Positions 1-6,658 of a stretch of DNA of 13,321 nt are shown here, in pieces (position 1 is the stretch's first letter; each line of letters opens with the position of its first letter). Under the pieces are notes generated by a model. The model searched no databases, was not told where the DNA came from, and saw only the letters and a program-made list of their open reading frames with translations. The position numbers and the translations under genes were made by a program. Source of the DNA: Clostridia bacterium. GTDB taxonomy: Bacteria; Bacillota; Clostridia; UMGS1883. Where the stretch lies: NCBI GenBank assembly GCA_017468215.1, contig JAFUJG010000276.1, positions 1 to 13,321 of the forward strand, read 5' to 3'.

Positions 1-22
1 ACTCGGAAACGGCGATGTGCCC

Positions 23-59
23 ATTATACCATTGAAATCCTTCGGATTTATGGTATAAT
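23..59. repeat. Palindrome embedding a promoter
   Basis: Positions 23-32 pair with 50-59 (10 bp) and 35-40 pair with 44-49 (6 bp), leaving a TTC loop at 41-43 and a two-base TG bulge at 33-34. The hairpin spans the -35 and -10 of the downstream promoter. Each end carries TGGTATAAT, read outward on opposite strands. The bulge bases help form TTGAAA, so only the plus-strand copy has a good -35. No T-run follows on either strand, so this is not an intrinsic terminator. It could be an operator, a cruciform-prone promoter, or one copy of a dispersed palindromic repeat. The pairing is read directly; the function is inference. Confidence 0.6.
32..59 (+). promoter_or_regulatory. Predicted sigma-A promoter, extended -10
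   Basis: TTGAAA at 32-37, a 16-base spacer, and TATAAT at 54-59 preceded by TGG, which makes an extended -10. Transcription would start near 66, about 30 bases before the ATG at 97. It would serve the gene at 97-873 and the methyltransferase behind it. Confidence 0.65.
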
Positions 60-96
60 TAATCGGGTATATAAAAAACATTTACGAGGTGGAAAT

Positions 97-873
97 ATGA
101 AAAATTTAATGTCTAAAAAAATGATAATTGCAATTGTTGCAGTTGTTCTGGTTGTAGTTGCCATCGTGACCATGTGCTCTGCCAACAAAAAAACTATGAT
201 TCCTGCTGACAGTGTAATTGCAGGTGCAGAGGGTTATTTTTACTACAACGACACCAAAAACAACGTGGTTCGTAAAACCATTTTCACAGGTGAGGCTGTA
301 GTTATTGCAGAAAACGCAACATTTCTTGACGCATATATGGACCAGGTGGTCATCAAAAAGGATAATCTTATAACTATTGTAACCAGCGAAGGTGAGAACA
401 CAGACTTTAGCTTCTATGGAGAATTAGCAGATGTTCAGCTGACATACGATTACATTTATTATAAAGAGGCTGATACAGGACATATTTCACGTATAGTAAG
501 GGAAACAGGTGATAAAGAAAGCGTAATAGCAATGGCTGTTACTAAGTACATTCTCCACGAAAACAGGATTTTATTTACAACAGACGGAAAGATGCTGTTT
601 GTGTATGACCTTGAAACTAAGCTCCCTATGGGATATTTTGGCGACAAGGCTATTGTTGATTTTGATGCTGATGAGGATTATGTTGTTTACTGCGATGCAG
701 CACAGGGCTATAAGGTGTTTAAAATAAATCTTGAAACAGGCAAAGAGAATATTTTTGAGGGTGTAAAATCCAAAACGATAGAATACAAAAACGGCAGATT
801 GTTCTATCTGGATAATGCAGGCACACAGAAGGCTGCCTATAAGCTCCTGGTAAATACAGACGATGTACATTAA
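97..873 (+). CDS. Membrane-anchored protein of unknown function, possible beta-propeller fold
   Basis: I do not recognise a named family. The 258-residue product has a short basic N-terminus (KK at 7-8) and one hydrophobic segment at about residues 9-26, followed by a predicted extracytoplasmic domain. That domain repeats a loose pattern of an aromatic strand (YFYYN, YIYYK, YVVYC, RLFYLD) followed by a strand and an ETG turn (at RETGDK, LETGKE), which resembles the short-blade beta-propeller lipid- or wall-associated proteins (DUF5050-like) common in Clostridia. This is inference from the repeat rhythm. Cys27 follows the hydrophobic stretch, but VTMC is a poor lipobox, so I favour an uncleaved anchor. 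SD GAGGTGG at 86-92 lies 4 bases before the ATG. Only 12 bases separate it from the methyltransferase gene, suggesting co-transcription rather than a shared job. Confidence 0.8.
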   Translation: MKNLMSKKMIIAIVAVVLVVVAIVTMCSANKKTMIPADSVIAGAEGYFYYNDTKNNVVRKTIFTGEAVVIAENATFLDAYMDQVVIKKDNLITIVTSEGENTDFSFYGELADVQLTYDYIYYKEADTGHISRIVRETGDKESVIAMAVTKYILHENRILFTTDGKMLFVYDLETKLPMGYFGDKAIVDFDADEDYVVYCDAAQGYKVFKINLETGKENIFEGVKSKTIEYKNGRLFYLDNAGTQKAAYKLLVNTDDVH

Positions 874-885
874 GGACTGATAAAA

Positions 886-2007
886 ATGAAAAGATTTATG
901 CTGAACGTTCCGTGCCCCTTGGGGACGGAGTCAATAACAGCTCACCAGATAAATATGCTTGGATATGAAACAAGCTGTGTGGACGGTTGTGTCAACTTTG
1001 AAGGTGACGAGGAGGCTGTGGCTCTTTGTAACATCAATATCCGCAGCGGTGAGAGAGTGCTCATAAAAATGGGCGAATTTAAAGCTCTTTCCTTTACTGA
1101 GTTGTTTGACAACGTTAAAAAGCTCCCCTGGGAGGACTTTATCGGGAAAAACGATACTTTTCCTGTTAAGGGCTATTCCTTAAAATCAAAGCTTTTCAGC
1201 GTGCCCGACTGCCAGAGCATTATAAAAAAAGCGGTAGTACAAAGACTTAGTGAAAAGTATAATATATCCTGGTTTGAAGAAACAGGTCCCATGTACAGAA
1301 TACAGTTTTCTATTATGAAGGATGTTGTGTCGATATATATTGACACAACGGGTGCTCCGCTTTACAAGCGTGGCTACCGTGCGGAGGGGGTTCTTGCTCC
1401 TTTGCGTGAAACCCTTGCTTTTGCCATGATTGACATCAGCCGTTGGAGGGGAGACAGACCCTTTATTGACCCCTTCTGCGGAAGCGGAACTATTCCCATC
1501 GAGGCGGCGATGTACGCACTTAACATTGCACCGGGTAAAAACAGGCACTTTGAGTGCGAAAAGTGGGCAATGTTTAATAATAGCACCTTTAAGGATGCAA
1601 GGGAAGAAGCCTGCGACAACGAGAAGCGAGGCGAAAAGGTTGAGATATACGGCTCTGATATTGACTCGGATGCGGTAGGCCTTTCCATACAAAATGCAAA
1701 AAAAGCGGGCGTAGGCGATAGTATCAGATTTTTCCGTTCAGATGTGAAGGACGTGAGAGCCTTTGCTGATAAAGGCATTGTTATGTGCAATCCACCCTAT
1801 GGTGAACGCCTTATGGATAAAAAAAGCGTTGAGAGGCTTTATGCCGCAATGGGCAGAAAATTTGCCGAGTATAAAAACGCATCAAAGCTTATTCTTACAT
1901 CCTACGAGGATTTTGAAAAGTTTTTTGGCGAAAACGCCGACAAAAAACGTAAGCTGTATAACGGTATGTTAAAATGCAATCTGTATATGTATTTTCCGAA
2001 AAGGTAA
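886..2007 (+). CDS. THUMP-domain class I rRNA N-methyltransferase (RlmL/YpsC family)
   Basis: SAM-dependent methyltransferase that probably modifies the exocyclic N2 of a guanosine in 23S rRNA, as RlmL-family enzymes do; the exact target is inferred from the family. The N-terminal part (about residues 1-155) matches the ferredoxin-like plus THUMP RNA-binding region, including the ending TTGAPLYKRGYR that leads into the catalytic domain. The SAM-binding motif I is DPFCGSGT at 195-202, preceded by FI. The catalytic motif NPPYGERL begins at residue 302; NPPY is typical of enzymes that methylate exocyclic amines. At 373 residues it is the usual length for the single-domain Firmicutes form and lacks the second methyltransferase domain of E. 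coli RlmKL. SD AAGGA at 872-876 overlaps the stop codon of the upstream gene. There is no clear terminator after the stop. Confidence 0.92.
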   Translation: MKRFMLNVPCPLGTESITAHQINMLGYETSCVDGCVNFEGDEEAVALCNINIRSGERVLIKMGEFKALSFTELFDNVKKLPWEDFIGKNDTFPVKGYSLKSKLFSVPDCQSIIKKAVVQRLSEKYNISWFEETGPMYRIQFSIMKDVVSIYIDTTGAPLYKRGYRAEGVLAPLRETLAFAMIDISRWRGDRPFIDPFCGSGTIPIEAAMYALNIAPGKNRHFECEKWAMFNNSTFKDAREEACDNEKRGEKVEIYGSDIDSDAVGLSIQNAKKAGVGDSIRFFRSDVKDVRAFADKGIVMCNPPYGERLMDKKSVERLYAAMGRKFAEYKNASKLILTSYEDFEKFFGENADKKRKLYNGMLKCNLYMYFPKR

Positions 2008-2049
2008 GGATAATTTACAGATTATTCATCAATAGGAAAACACGCTTCG

Positions 2050-2078
2050 TTGACAATAGCAGTAAAAAACTGTATAAT
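2050..2078 (+). promoter_or_regulatory. Consensus sigma-A promoter
   Basis: TTGACA at 2050-2055, a 17-base spacer, and TATAAT at 2073-2078: a perfect match to the consensus hexamers and spacing. Transcription should start near 2085, so the SD at 2085-2092 lies at or within a few bases of the 5' end and the leader is only about 13 bases. Either the start is slightly upstream of this estimate or the message is nearly leaderless. Confidence 0.8.
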
Positions 2079-2097
2079 CAATAAAGGGAGGTGCGTT

Positions 2098-2904
2098 ATG
2101 AAAAAGAAGTTATTAATAGGACTGGGCGCATTTTACACGTTGCTTATAGCGGCAGTTGTAGCCGTTGTAATATATTTTTGGTCGTACATAGGTGCTGTAG
2201 ATTGGTCCTTGGTGAACATGGGCAATATCAGGGCTTTGTATCAGGGGCTTACTGAGTCGCCTGAGGTTACACAGGAAAAGAAAAAAGCTATGGACAGCAA
2301 AAGGTCGGAGGAAATCAGGAACTATGTAAGCGTTGACCTGAGAGAATACACCGACGAAGAAAAACGCCAGATTGAAAGCGGCGAAAAAACCGAGACAGAA
2401 ATTTTGGCGCAGATTATTACCGAAACTGTAGAAAAGGAAGAATCTGAAAAGCCCGATACTGATACAGAAATTGTTGACAAGCCTGTGCAGAATACAGATA
2501 CCGAAAACAAAGAAAACACCCCCACAAACAAGGAAAGTGCTGACAAAATTGTTGCAAGACACGTTTCAGCGCTGTACTCCATACAGGGTGAGTTCGAAGG
2601 CAGAGTAGCATCCTTGGTATCAAGTGCGAAAAACTGGGTTGCCGCATATAAAAAGGCAAACCCCGGCATAACCTGGCGTGATGCAAAGGTTGCAGGCGTT
2701 CAGCATTTTTCGGCAACGGCATCAAGCATAGAAAGCGAATGCTACGCAAGGGTTGATGCCCAGATAGCACAGCTTGAAGCAGACCTTGTGGCAATAGGTG
2801 CGGACACCTCTATCGTAGCTACCATAAAGGCTACAGCCTATAGCGAGATGGAATCAAGAAAGGCACAGTTTGGTCAGGAAGGTTATTCGAAGGTTAATAA
2901 ATAA
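2098..2904 (+). CDS. Membrane-anchored protein with charged linker, function unknown
   Basis: Not recognised. The 268-residue product starts with KKK and one membrane span at about residues 5-30, so the rest is predicted to lie outside the membrane. Residues 55-148 are rich in E, K, D and T and look disordered, with a run of T/D/E/K/N between 97 and 146. Residues 149-260 are Ala-, Ser-, Glu- and Gln-rich and look helical, with the pattern of a small bundle or coiled coil (for example the stretch around VDAQIAQLEADLVAIG, 219-234). The ATG at 2098 is chosen because AAGGGAGGTG ends 5-6 bases before it. A longer in-frame reading from a TTG at 2050 would start inside the -35 box and cannot be made from this promoter. 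It stands alone between its own promoter and a terminator. An envelope or division-associated role is possible but unsupported. Confidence 0.85.
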   Translation: MKKKLLIGLGAFYTLLIAAVVAVVIYFWSYIGAVDWSLVNMGNIRALYQGLTESPEVTQEKKKAMDSKRSEEIRNYVSVDLREYTDEEKRQIESGEKTETEILAQIITETVEKEESEKPDTDTEIVDKPVQNTDTENKENTPTNKESADKIVARHVSALYSIQGEFEGRVASLVSSAKNWVAAYKKANPGITWRDAKVAGVQHFSATASSIESECYARVDAQIAQLEADLVAIGADTSIVATIKATAYSEMESRKAQFGQEGYSKVNK

Positions 2905-2905
2905 C

Positions 2906-2941
2906 AAAAAAACCACCTGCATGTAATTGTAGGTGGTTTTT
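2906..2941. terminator. Bidirectional intrinsic terminator
   Basis: CCACCTGCA at 2913-2921 pairs with TGTAGGTGG at 2928-2936 (one G-U pair), leaving the loop TGTAAT. An A-run on the left (2906-2912) and a T-run on the right (2937-2941) extend the stem and give a U-tract on either strand. It sits between two convergent genes, only 1 base after the plus-strand stop and 3 bases beyond the minus-strand stop, so it should end both transcripts. Confidence 0.85.
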
Positions 2942-2944
2942 GCT

Positions 2945-3652
2945 TTAATTAACAGGAGTGATACCGTCCTCCCAAACGAAGATTTCAACCCTTTCGGTAT
3001 CGGATATGTTTAGTGTGAAATGTAAGCCGTCAAGAGAGACAGTGCCGTAAAAGGTCTGCACATTTTCTACAATGCCCTCGTCGGTATAGCTTGCTATGAA
3101 AATGCGTGCATCGCCCTTTGTTGAGGGTGAAAAATTATCCCAGGAAAAAATGCGGATGTTTTTGCCCTCATCTGTAGTAAAACCGAAAACACCATTGCGG
3201 ATTATTACACCACGACATTTGTAGGTATCTAACGAAACAAGTGCCAAGTCCTCATATTGTGCAACCCTTACACAGCGGTTGTAGTTGGCATTATCAGACA
3301 TTGGGATGATGATTTCATCACGCACATCACCATACTGCACTGCAACCGTCCAGTTACCCTTGGGCCACAGGCGGGATGTGGTGTCTGTTTTGATAACATG
3401 CCCCTGCCTGAGTTCTTGTGCAGTAATGGTTGCAATATACTTAGCATAACCAAAATACCCTTGTTCATCATTGGGGTAAAAAAGACCAAGTGTTACCTGA
3501 GAAAAATCAGTATTGCCGTATATGACTAAATCCTCGCCTAAAACGTGGGTGGAAAATGGGTAGGGCGAGAGGATAATATAGCTATCCCTTGCAAAAACAT
3601 TAGTGGTGATAGCCATAGAAAATATAATAAGAAAACAGATAAGCTTTTTCAT
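2945..3652 (-). CDS. Secreted protein of unknown function
   Basis: The 235-residue product has a classical signal peptide: KK at 2-3, a hydrophobic core at about 4-17 and a likely cleavage after VFA at residue 21. The mature part looks beta-rich. Its start (SPYPFSTHVLGEDLVIYGNT) and the following KGNWTVAVQYGD resemble Ig-like or fibronectin-like strands of surface proteins, and the end (VEIFVWEDGITPVN) resembles the final strand common in clostridial extracellular proteins. These are resemblances only. It contains two Cys in the mature part, in the segments NRCVRV and YKCRGV, which could form a disulfide. Its start codon lies 2 bases after the mgtE stop, with only a weak SD (TTAGGT) inside the mgtE end, so translation is probably coupled to mgtE. 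Confidence 0.8.
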   Translation of the reverse strand: MKKLICFLIIFSMAITTNVFARDSYIILSPYPFSTHVLGEDLVIYGNTDFSQVTLGLFYPNDEQGYFGYAKYIATITAQELRQGHVIKTDTTSRLWPKGNWTVAVQYGDVRDEIIIPMSDNANYNRCVRVAQYEDLALVSLDTYKCRGVIIRNGVFGFTTDEGKNIRIFSWDNFSPSTKGDARIFIASYTDEGIVENVQTFYGTVSLDGLHFTLNISDTERVEIFVWEDGITPVN

Positions 3653-3654
3653 TT

Positions 3655-5040
3655 TTAAATACCTAACAGGAGTGTTGCCACACGGAAATAAACAATAAGT
3701 GACAGCACGTCAACGATAGATGTGATAAAGGGACTTGCCATAACGGCAGGGTCGAGCTTTACAGCCTGTGCAAGCATGGGAAGTATTGCACCAACGACCT
3801 TGGCAACGAGAACTGTTATAAACATGGATATGCACACAACAGCGTCAACCAGAACAGTTATCTCGCTATTACCAAGAAGCATGCGGTCAACAAGCCATAT
3901 TTTTGCAAAGCAGGCAAGAGCAAGAACACTTCCGCAAAGAATTGCGGTGCGAACCTCTTTCCATATTACTCGAAAAATATCGGACAGCTTAAGCTCCTCA
4001 AGGCTTAAAGCACGGATTATAGTAACCGAAGACTGGGACCCCGAGTTACCGCCTGTACCCATCAGCATGGTAATAAATGCAATAAGCACAGCCTGTGATG
4101 CAAGGGACGATTCGAACCCTGTTATAATCATGCCTGTAAAGGTTGCCGTAATCATAAGAAGCAAAAGCCATGGAATACGTGACAAGAACAAGCCAAAGGT
4201 ACCCATTTTAAGATAAGGCTTTTCGGTGGGGGTAATAGCCGCCATCTTTTCGATATCTTCTGTGGCTTCTTCCTGCAAAACGTCGATAGCATCGTCGATG
4301 GTTACAATACCCACAAGACGGTTTTCGTCGTCCACAACAGGAAGTGCAACGAAGTCATACTTCTGGAGTGCTGTAGCAACGCTTTCTTTATCGTCGGTGG
4401 TTTTAGCCACGATAACGTTTGTCTCCATAATATCCTCGATGATTTTGTCGGGAGAGGAGGTAAGGAGCATCCTTGCTGTTACAATACCGGTAACGATACG
4501 GTTATTGTCTGTTACGTAGCAGGTATAGATAGTTTCCTTTTCAACGCCGCTTCGCCTTATAACCGCCAAGGCATCAGATACAGTCAGCGAGGAGTTCAAA
4601 CGCACATATTCGGTAGTCATAATGCTGCCTGCCGAATCCTCGGGATACTGGAGCAGCTCGTTTATAACATGTCTTGTTTCTTTATCGGTGTTTTTGAGGA
4701 TACGCTTTACAACACCTGCGGGCATTTCTTCAAGGATGTCAACGGTATCGTCCACGTAAAGCTCGTTGAAGACCTCTCTTAACTCTGCATCGGAGAAGGT
4801 GTGAATAAGGTCCTCCTGCATGTCGGTATCAATTTCAACAAAGGTTTCGGCTGCTAAATCCTTGGGAAGAAGGCGAAAGAAAATGGCAATCCTTTCCTCG
4901 GGCAGCTCCGACATAACGAGAGCGATATCGGCAGGATTCATTTCAGAAATTATGCTTTTAAGCTCGGAAAATTTACGCTCGGTTAATAAATCGACTATTG
5001 TATCGGTTATGAGTTCTTCGATTTCTGTTTCGATATGCAT
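3655..5040 (-). CDS. mgtE: Magnesium transporter MgtE
   Basis: Mg2+ channel of the cytoplasmic membrane. The 461 residues show all parts of the family in order: a helical N domain (about 25-135), the joining motif PEDSAGSIMTTEYV (133-146), two CBS domains (about 138-195 and 202-258) that sense cytosolic Mg2+, a plug helix (about 259-285) and a five-helix pore domain (about 286-461). The signature GTGGNSGSQSS is at 328-338. The pore segment LDPAVMASPFITSIVD at 429-444 carries Asp430, which by motif corresponds to the selectivity aspartate of the Thermus protein. Length is normal and nothing is missing. SD AAAGGTGGG (5048-5056, minus strand) lies 7 bases before the ATG. The predicted leader is about 40 bases, too short for an M-box Mg2+ riboswitch, so control may rest on the CBS gate itself. 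Confidence 0.97.
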   Translation of the reverse strand: MHIETEIEELITDTIVDLLTERKFSELKSIISEMNPADIALVMSELPEERIAIFFRLLPKDLAAETFVEIDTDMQEDLIHTFSDAELREVFNELYVDDTVDILEEMPAGVVKRILKNTDKETRHVINELLQYPEDSAGSIMTTEYVRLNSSLTVSDALAVIRRSGVEKETIYTCYVTDNNRIVTGIVTARMLLTSSPDKIIEDIMETNVIVAKTTDDKESVATALQKYDFVALPVVDDENRLVGIVTIDDAIDVLQEEATEDIEKMAAITPTEKPYLKMGTFGLFLSRIPWLLLLMITATFTGMIITGFESSLASQAVLIAFITMLMGTGGNSGSQSSVTIIRALSLEELKLSDIFRVIWKEVRTAILCGSVLALACFAKIWLVDRMLLGNSEITVLVDAVVCISMFITVLVAKVVGAILPMLAQAVKLDPAVMASPFITSIVDVLSLIVYFRVATLLLGI

Positions 5041-5088
5041 AATTTATCCCACCTTTCTTAGTTTAATTTCCCTCACCTTAATTATCTT

Positions 5089-5117
5089 ATTTTATCATAT
5101 TTTTCCCTTATTGTCAA
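5089..5117 (-). promoter_or_regulatory. Predicted mgtE promoter, extended -10
   Basis: On the minus strand TTGACA occupies 5117-5112, followed by a 17-base spacer and TAAAAT at 5094-5089 preceded by TGA, which makes an extended -10. Transcription would start near 5082, giving a leader of about 40 bases before the mgtE ATG. Confidence 0.72.
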
Positions 5118-5131
5118 AGAAAATAAATGTG

Positions 5132-5160
5132 TTGAAAAGTTTGGTGTTTAATGGTATGAT
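5132..5160 (+). promoter_or_regulatory. Predicted promoter of the nifS-thiI unit, extended -10
   Basis: TTGAAA at 5132-5137, a 17-base spacer, and TATGAT at 5155-5160 preceded by TGG (extended -10). A TATAAT at 5160-5165 is too far (22 bases) from this -35. The -35 boxes of this promoter and the divergent mgtE promoter are only 14 bases apart. It should serve the gene at 5195 and those behind it. Confidence 0.68.
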
Positions 5161-5194
5161 ATAATTTAGATAATTGTGTGAAGGAGTGCTTTAA

Positions 5195-5503
5195 ATGAAC
5201 GGAGAAAAAACAAAAAAGCTTACCGACTTTGTAAAGATAATTATTGCAGAATGTATAGTGCTTGCACTTTGTTTTATAGCAGCAAGGATATGGGTTTTTC
5301 CATATCTTGCACAGGGCGGGATGAAGCACGTTATTGTGGCAACGCACGCTTTTATGATAGGTCTTACATGTACAATATTTGCAATTCTTGCGGTTTTACT
5401 CCGTCGTAAGTGGAAAAGCCATAAAAAATATATTCTTATACCTGTAATTTTTACTGTTTTCGGGTATTTGCTTTTAATGGCGGCAAATGACATCAACTTT
5501 TAA
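5195..5503 (+). CDS. Small three-helix membrane protein, function unknown
   Basis: The 102-residue product has three clear membrane segments at about 12-35, 46-69 and 79-97, with basic loops (RRKWKSHKK at 70-78) that suggest the second loop faces the cytoplasm. I do not recognise a family. SD AAGGAGTG at 5181-5188 lies 6 bases before the ATG. It is the first gene after the divergent promoter and is followed after 24 bases by the cysteine desulfurase gene, so it is probably co-transcribed with the sulfur-transfer genes. Whether it has anything to do with them is unknown. Confidence 0.8.
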   Translation: MNGEKTKKLTDFVKIIIAECIVLALCFIAARIWVFPYLAQGGMKHVIVATHAFMIGLTCTIFAILAVLLRRKWKSHKKYILIPVIFTVFGYLLLMAANDINF

Positions 5504-5527
5504 ATTTACCGGAAGTGGAGAATAGCT

Positions 5528-6640
5528 ATGATATATCTTGACAACAGTGCAACCACACAGATTGCTCCCGAGGTTATCGAAACAATGCGAGAGTGTATGG
5601 AAAACAGTTGGGGTAACCCATCCAGCACTCACGCTGTGGGCAGAGCAGCGGCAAAACTAATAAAGGATGCACGTAAAACCGTTGCCGATTATCTTAAATG
5701 CCTGCCGGAGGAGATTTATTTTACATCAGGCGGCACAGAAAGCGACAATATTGCAGTACTTGGTGCGGCGAACATAAAAAAGGGCAAAAAGATTGTAACC
5801 ACCATGGTTGAGCACGATGCAGTTGTAAAGGTGATGACACACCTTGAAAACAGCGGCTTTGAAATTGTGCGTATTGCACCCGAGGCAGACGGCAGCATTG
5901 ACCCCCACAAGGTGATAGAGGCTGTTGACGATAAAACCTGTCTTGTGTCGGTAATGCATGTAAACAACGAAACAGGTGCAATTTTTGACATTGAATGCAT
6001 TGCAAATGGTGCAAAAATGAAAAACCCACGTGTGCTTGTGCACACAGATGCGGTGCAGTCCTTCGGTCATATCGAGACAAATCCCTATAAAATGGGTGTT
6101 GACATGATGAGTATAAGCAGCCATAAAATCCACGGACCTAAGGGTGTTGGCGTGCTTTTTATAAAAAAGGGTATAAACGACCTTAAAAAGAGCGTTTTTG
6201 GCGGCGGCCAGGAAAAGGATATACGCCCCGGCACGGAAAACACCTTCGGCATTGCAGGCTTTGCAAAGGCGGTTGAGCTTATTGACCAAAATGAAAACGA
6301 AAGGATAAAGAGCCTGCGTGACAAAATGAAAACCGAGCTTTTAGCTTTGGGCAGGGTGCATTATAACGGATGTGAAAACGCATCGGATTATATTTTAAAT
6401 CTATCCTTTGAAGGTGTACGAAGCGAGGTTATGCTCAATGCTCTTGACAGCAAGGGCATATGTGTATCAAGTGCATCTGCATGTGCAGGCGGTAAGCACA
6501 AAAGCTATGTTTTAGCGGCGATGAAGGCAAAATTTGCCGATAATGCAATACGCTTCAGCTTTTCCAGATACACAACCGAAAACGAAGTTGACGCAACCAT
6601 AGCAGCTGTAAAAGAGGTTATAAAATTATTCAGACGATAA
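5528..6640 (+). CDS. Cysteine desulfurase (NifS/IscS family), ThiI partner
   Basis: PLP enzyme that takes sulfur from L-cysteine as an enzyme-bound persulfide and releases alanine. The 370 residues show the N-terminal YLDNSATT, the substrate/PLP region FTSGGTESDN, the motif HVNNETG, the PLP lysine Lys200 in SSHKIHGPKG, and the catalytic loop SSASACAGG with Cys319. The cysteine loop SSxSAC is of the longer, group I (NifS/IscS) kind. The next gene is thiI, 18 bases on, as in the nifZ-thiI pair of Bacillus, so the likely sulfur acceptor is ThiI; supply to Fe-S cluster assembly cannot be excluded because no scaffold gene is present here. SD GTGGAG at 5515-5520 is 7 bases before the ATG. Confidence 0.95.
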   Translation: MIYLDNSATTQIAPEVIETMRECMENSWGNPSSTHAVGRAAAKLIKDARKTVADYLKCLPEEIYFTSGGTESDNIAVLGAANIKKGKKIVTTMVEHDAVVKVMTHLENSGFEIVRIAPEADGSIDPHKVIEAVDDKTCLVSVMHVNNETGAIFDIECIANGAKMKNPRVLVHTDAVQSFGHIETNPYKMGVDMMSISSHKIHGPKGVGVLFIKKGINDLKKSVFGGGQEKDIRPGTENTFGIAGFAKAVELIDQNENERIKSLRDKMKTELLALGRVHYNGCENASDYILNLSFEGVRSEVMLNALDSKGICVSSASACAGGKHKSYVLAAMKAKFADNAIRFSFSRYTTENEVDATIAAVKEVIKLFRR

Positions 6641-6658
6641 ATGCGAGAGGTATATATT

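Noticed and set aside
166..180. Lipoprotein signal at Cys27 of the gene at 97
   Set aside because: The residues before Cys are VTM, with Met at -1, which does not fit the lipobox.
2008..2049. Terminator after the methyltransferase gene
   Set aside because: Only a weak 5-bp A/T inverted repeat (ATAAT/ATTAT) and no T-run are seen.
5726..6289. A 187-codon minus-strand reading frame
   Set aside because: Antisense to the cysteine desulfurase, with no SD or recognisable domain.
6641..6658. Longer ThiI start at 6641
   Set aside because: It has no SD, directly abuts the nifS stop, and adds six residues not seen at the start of the family.
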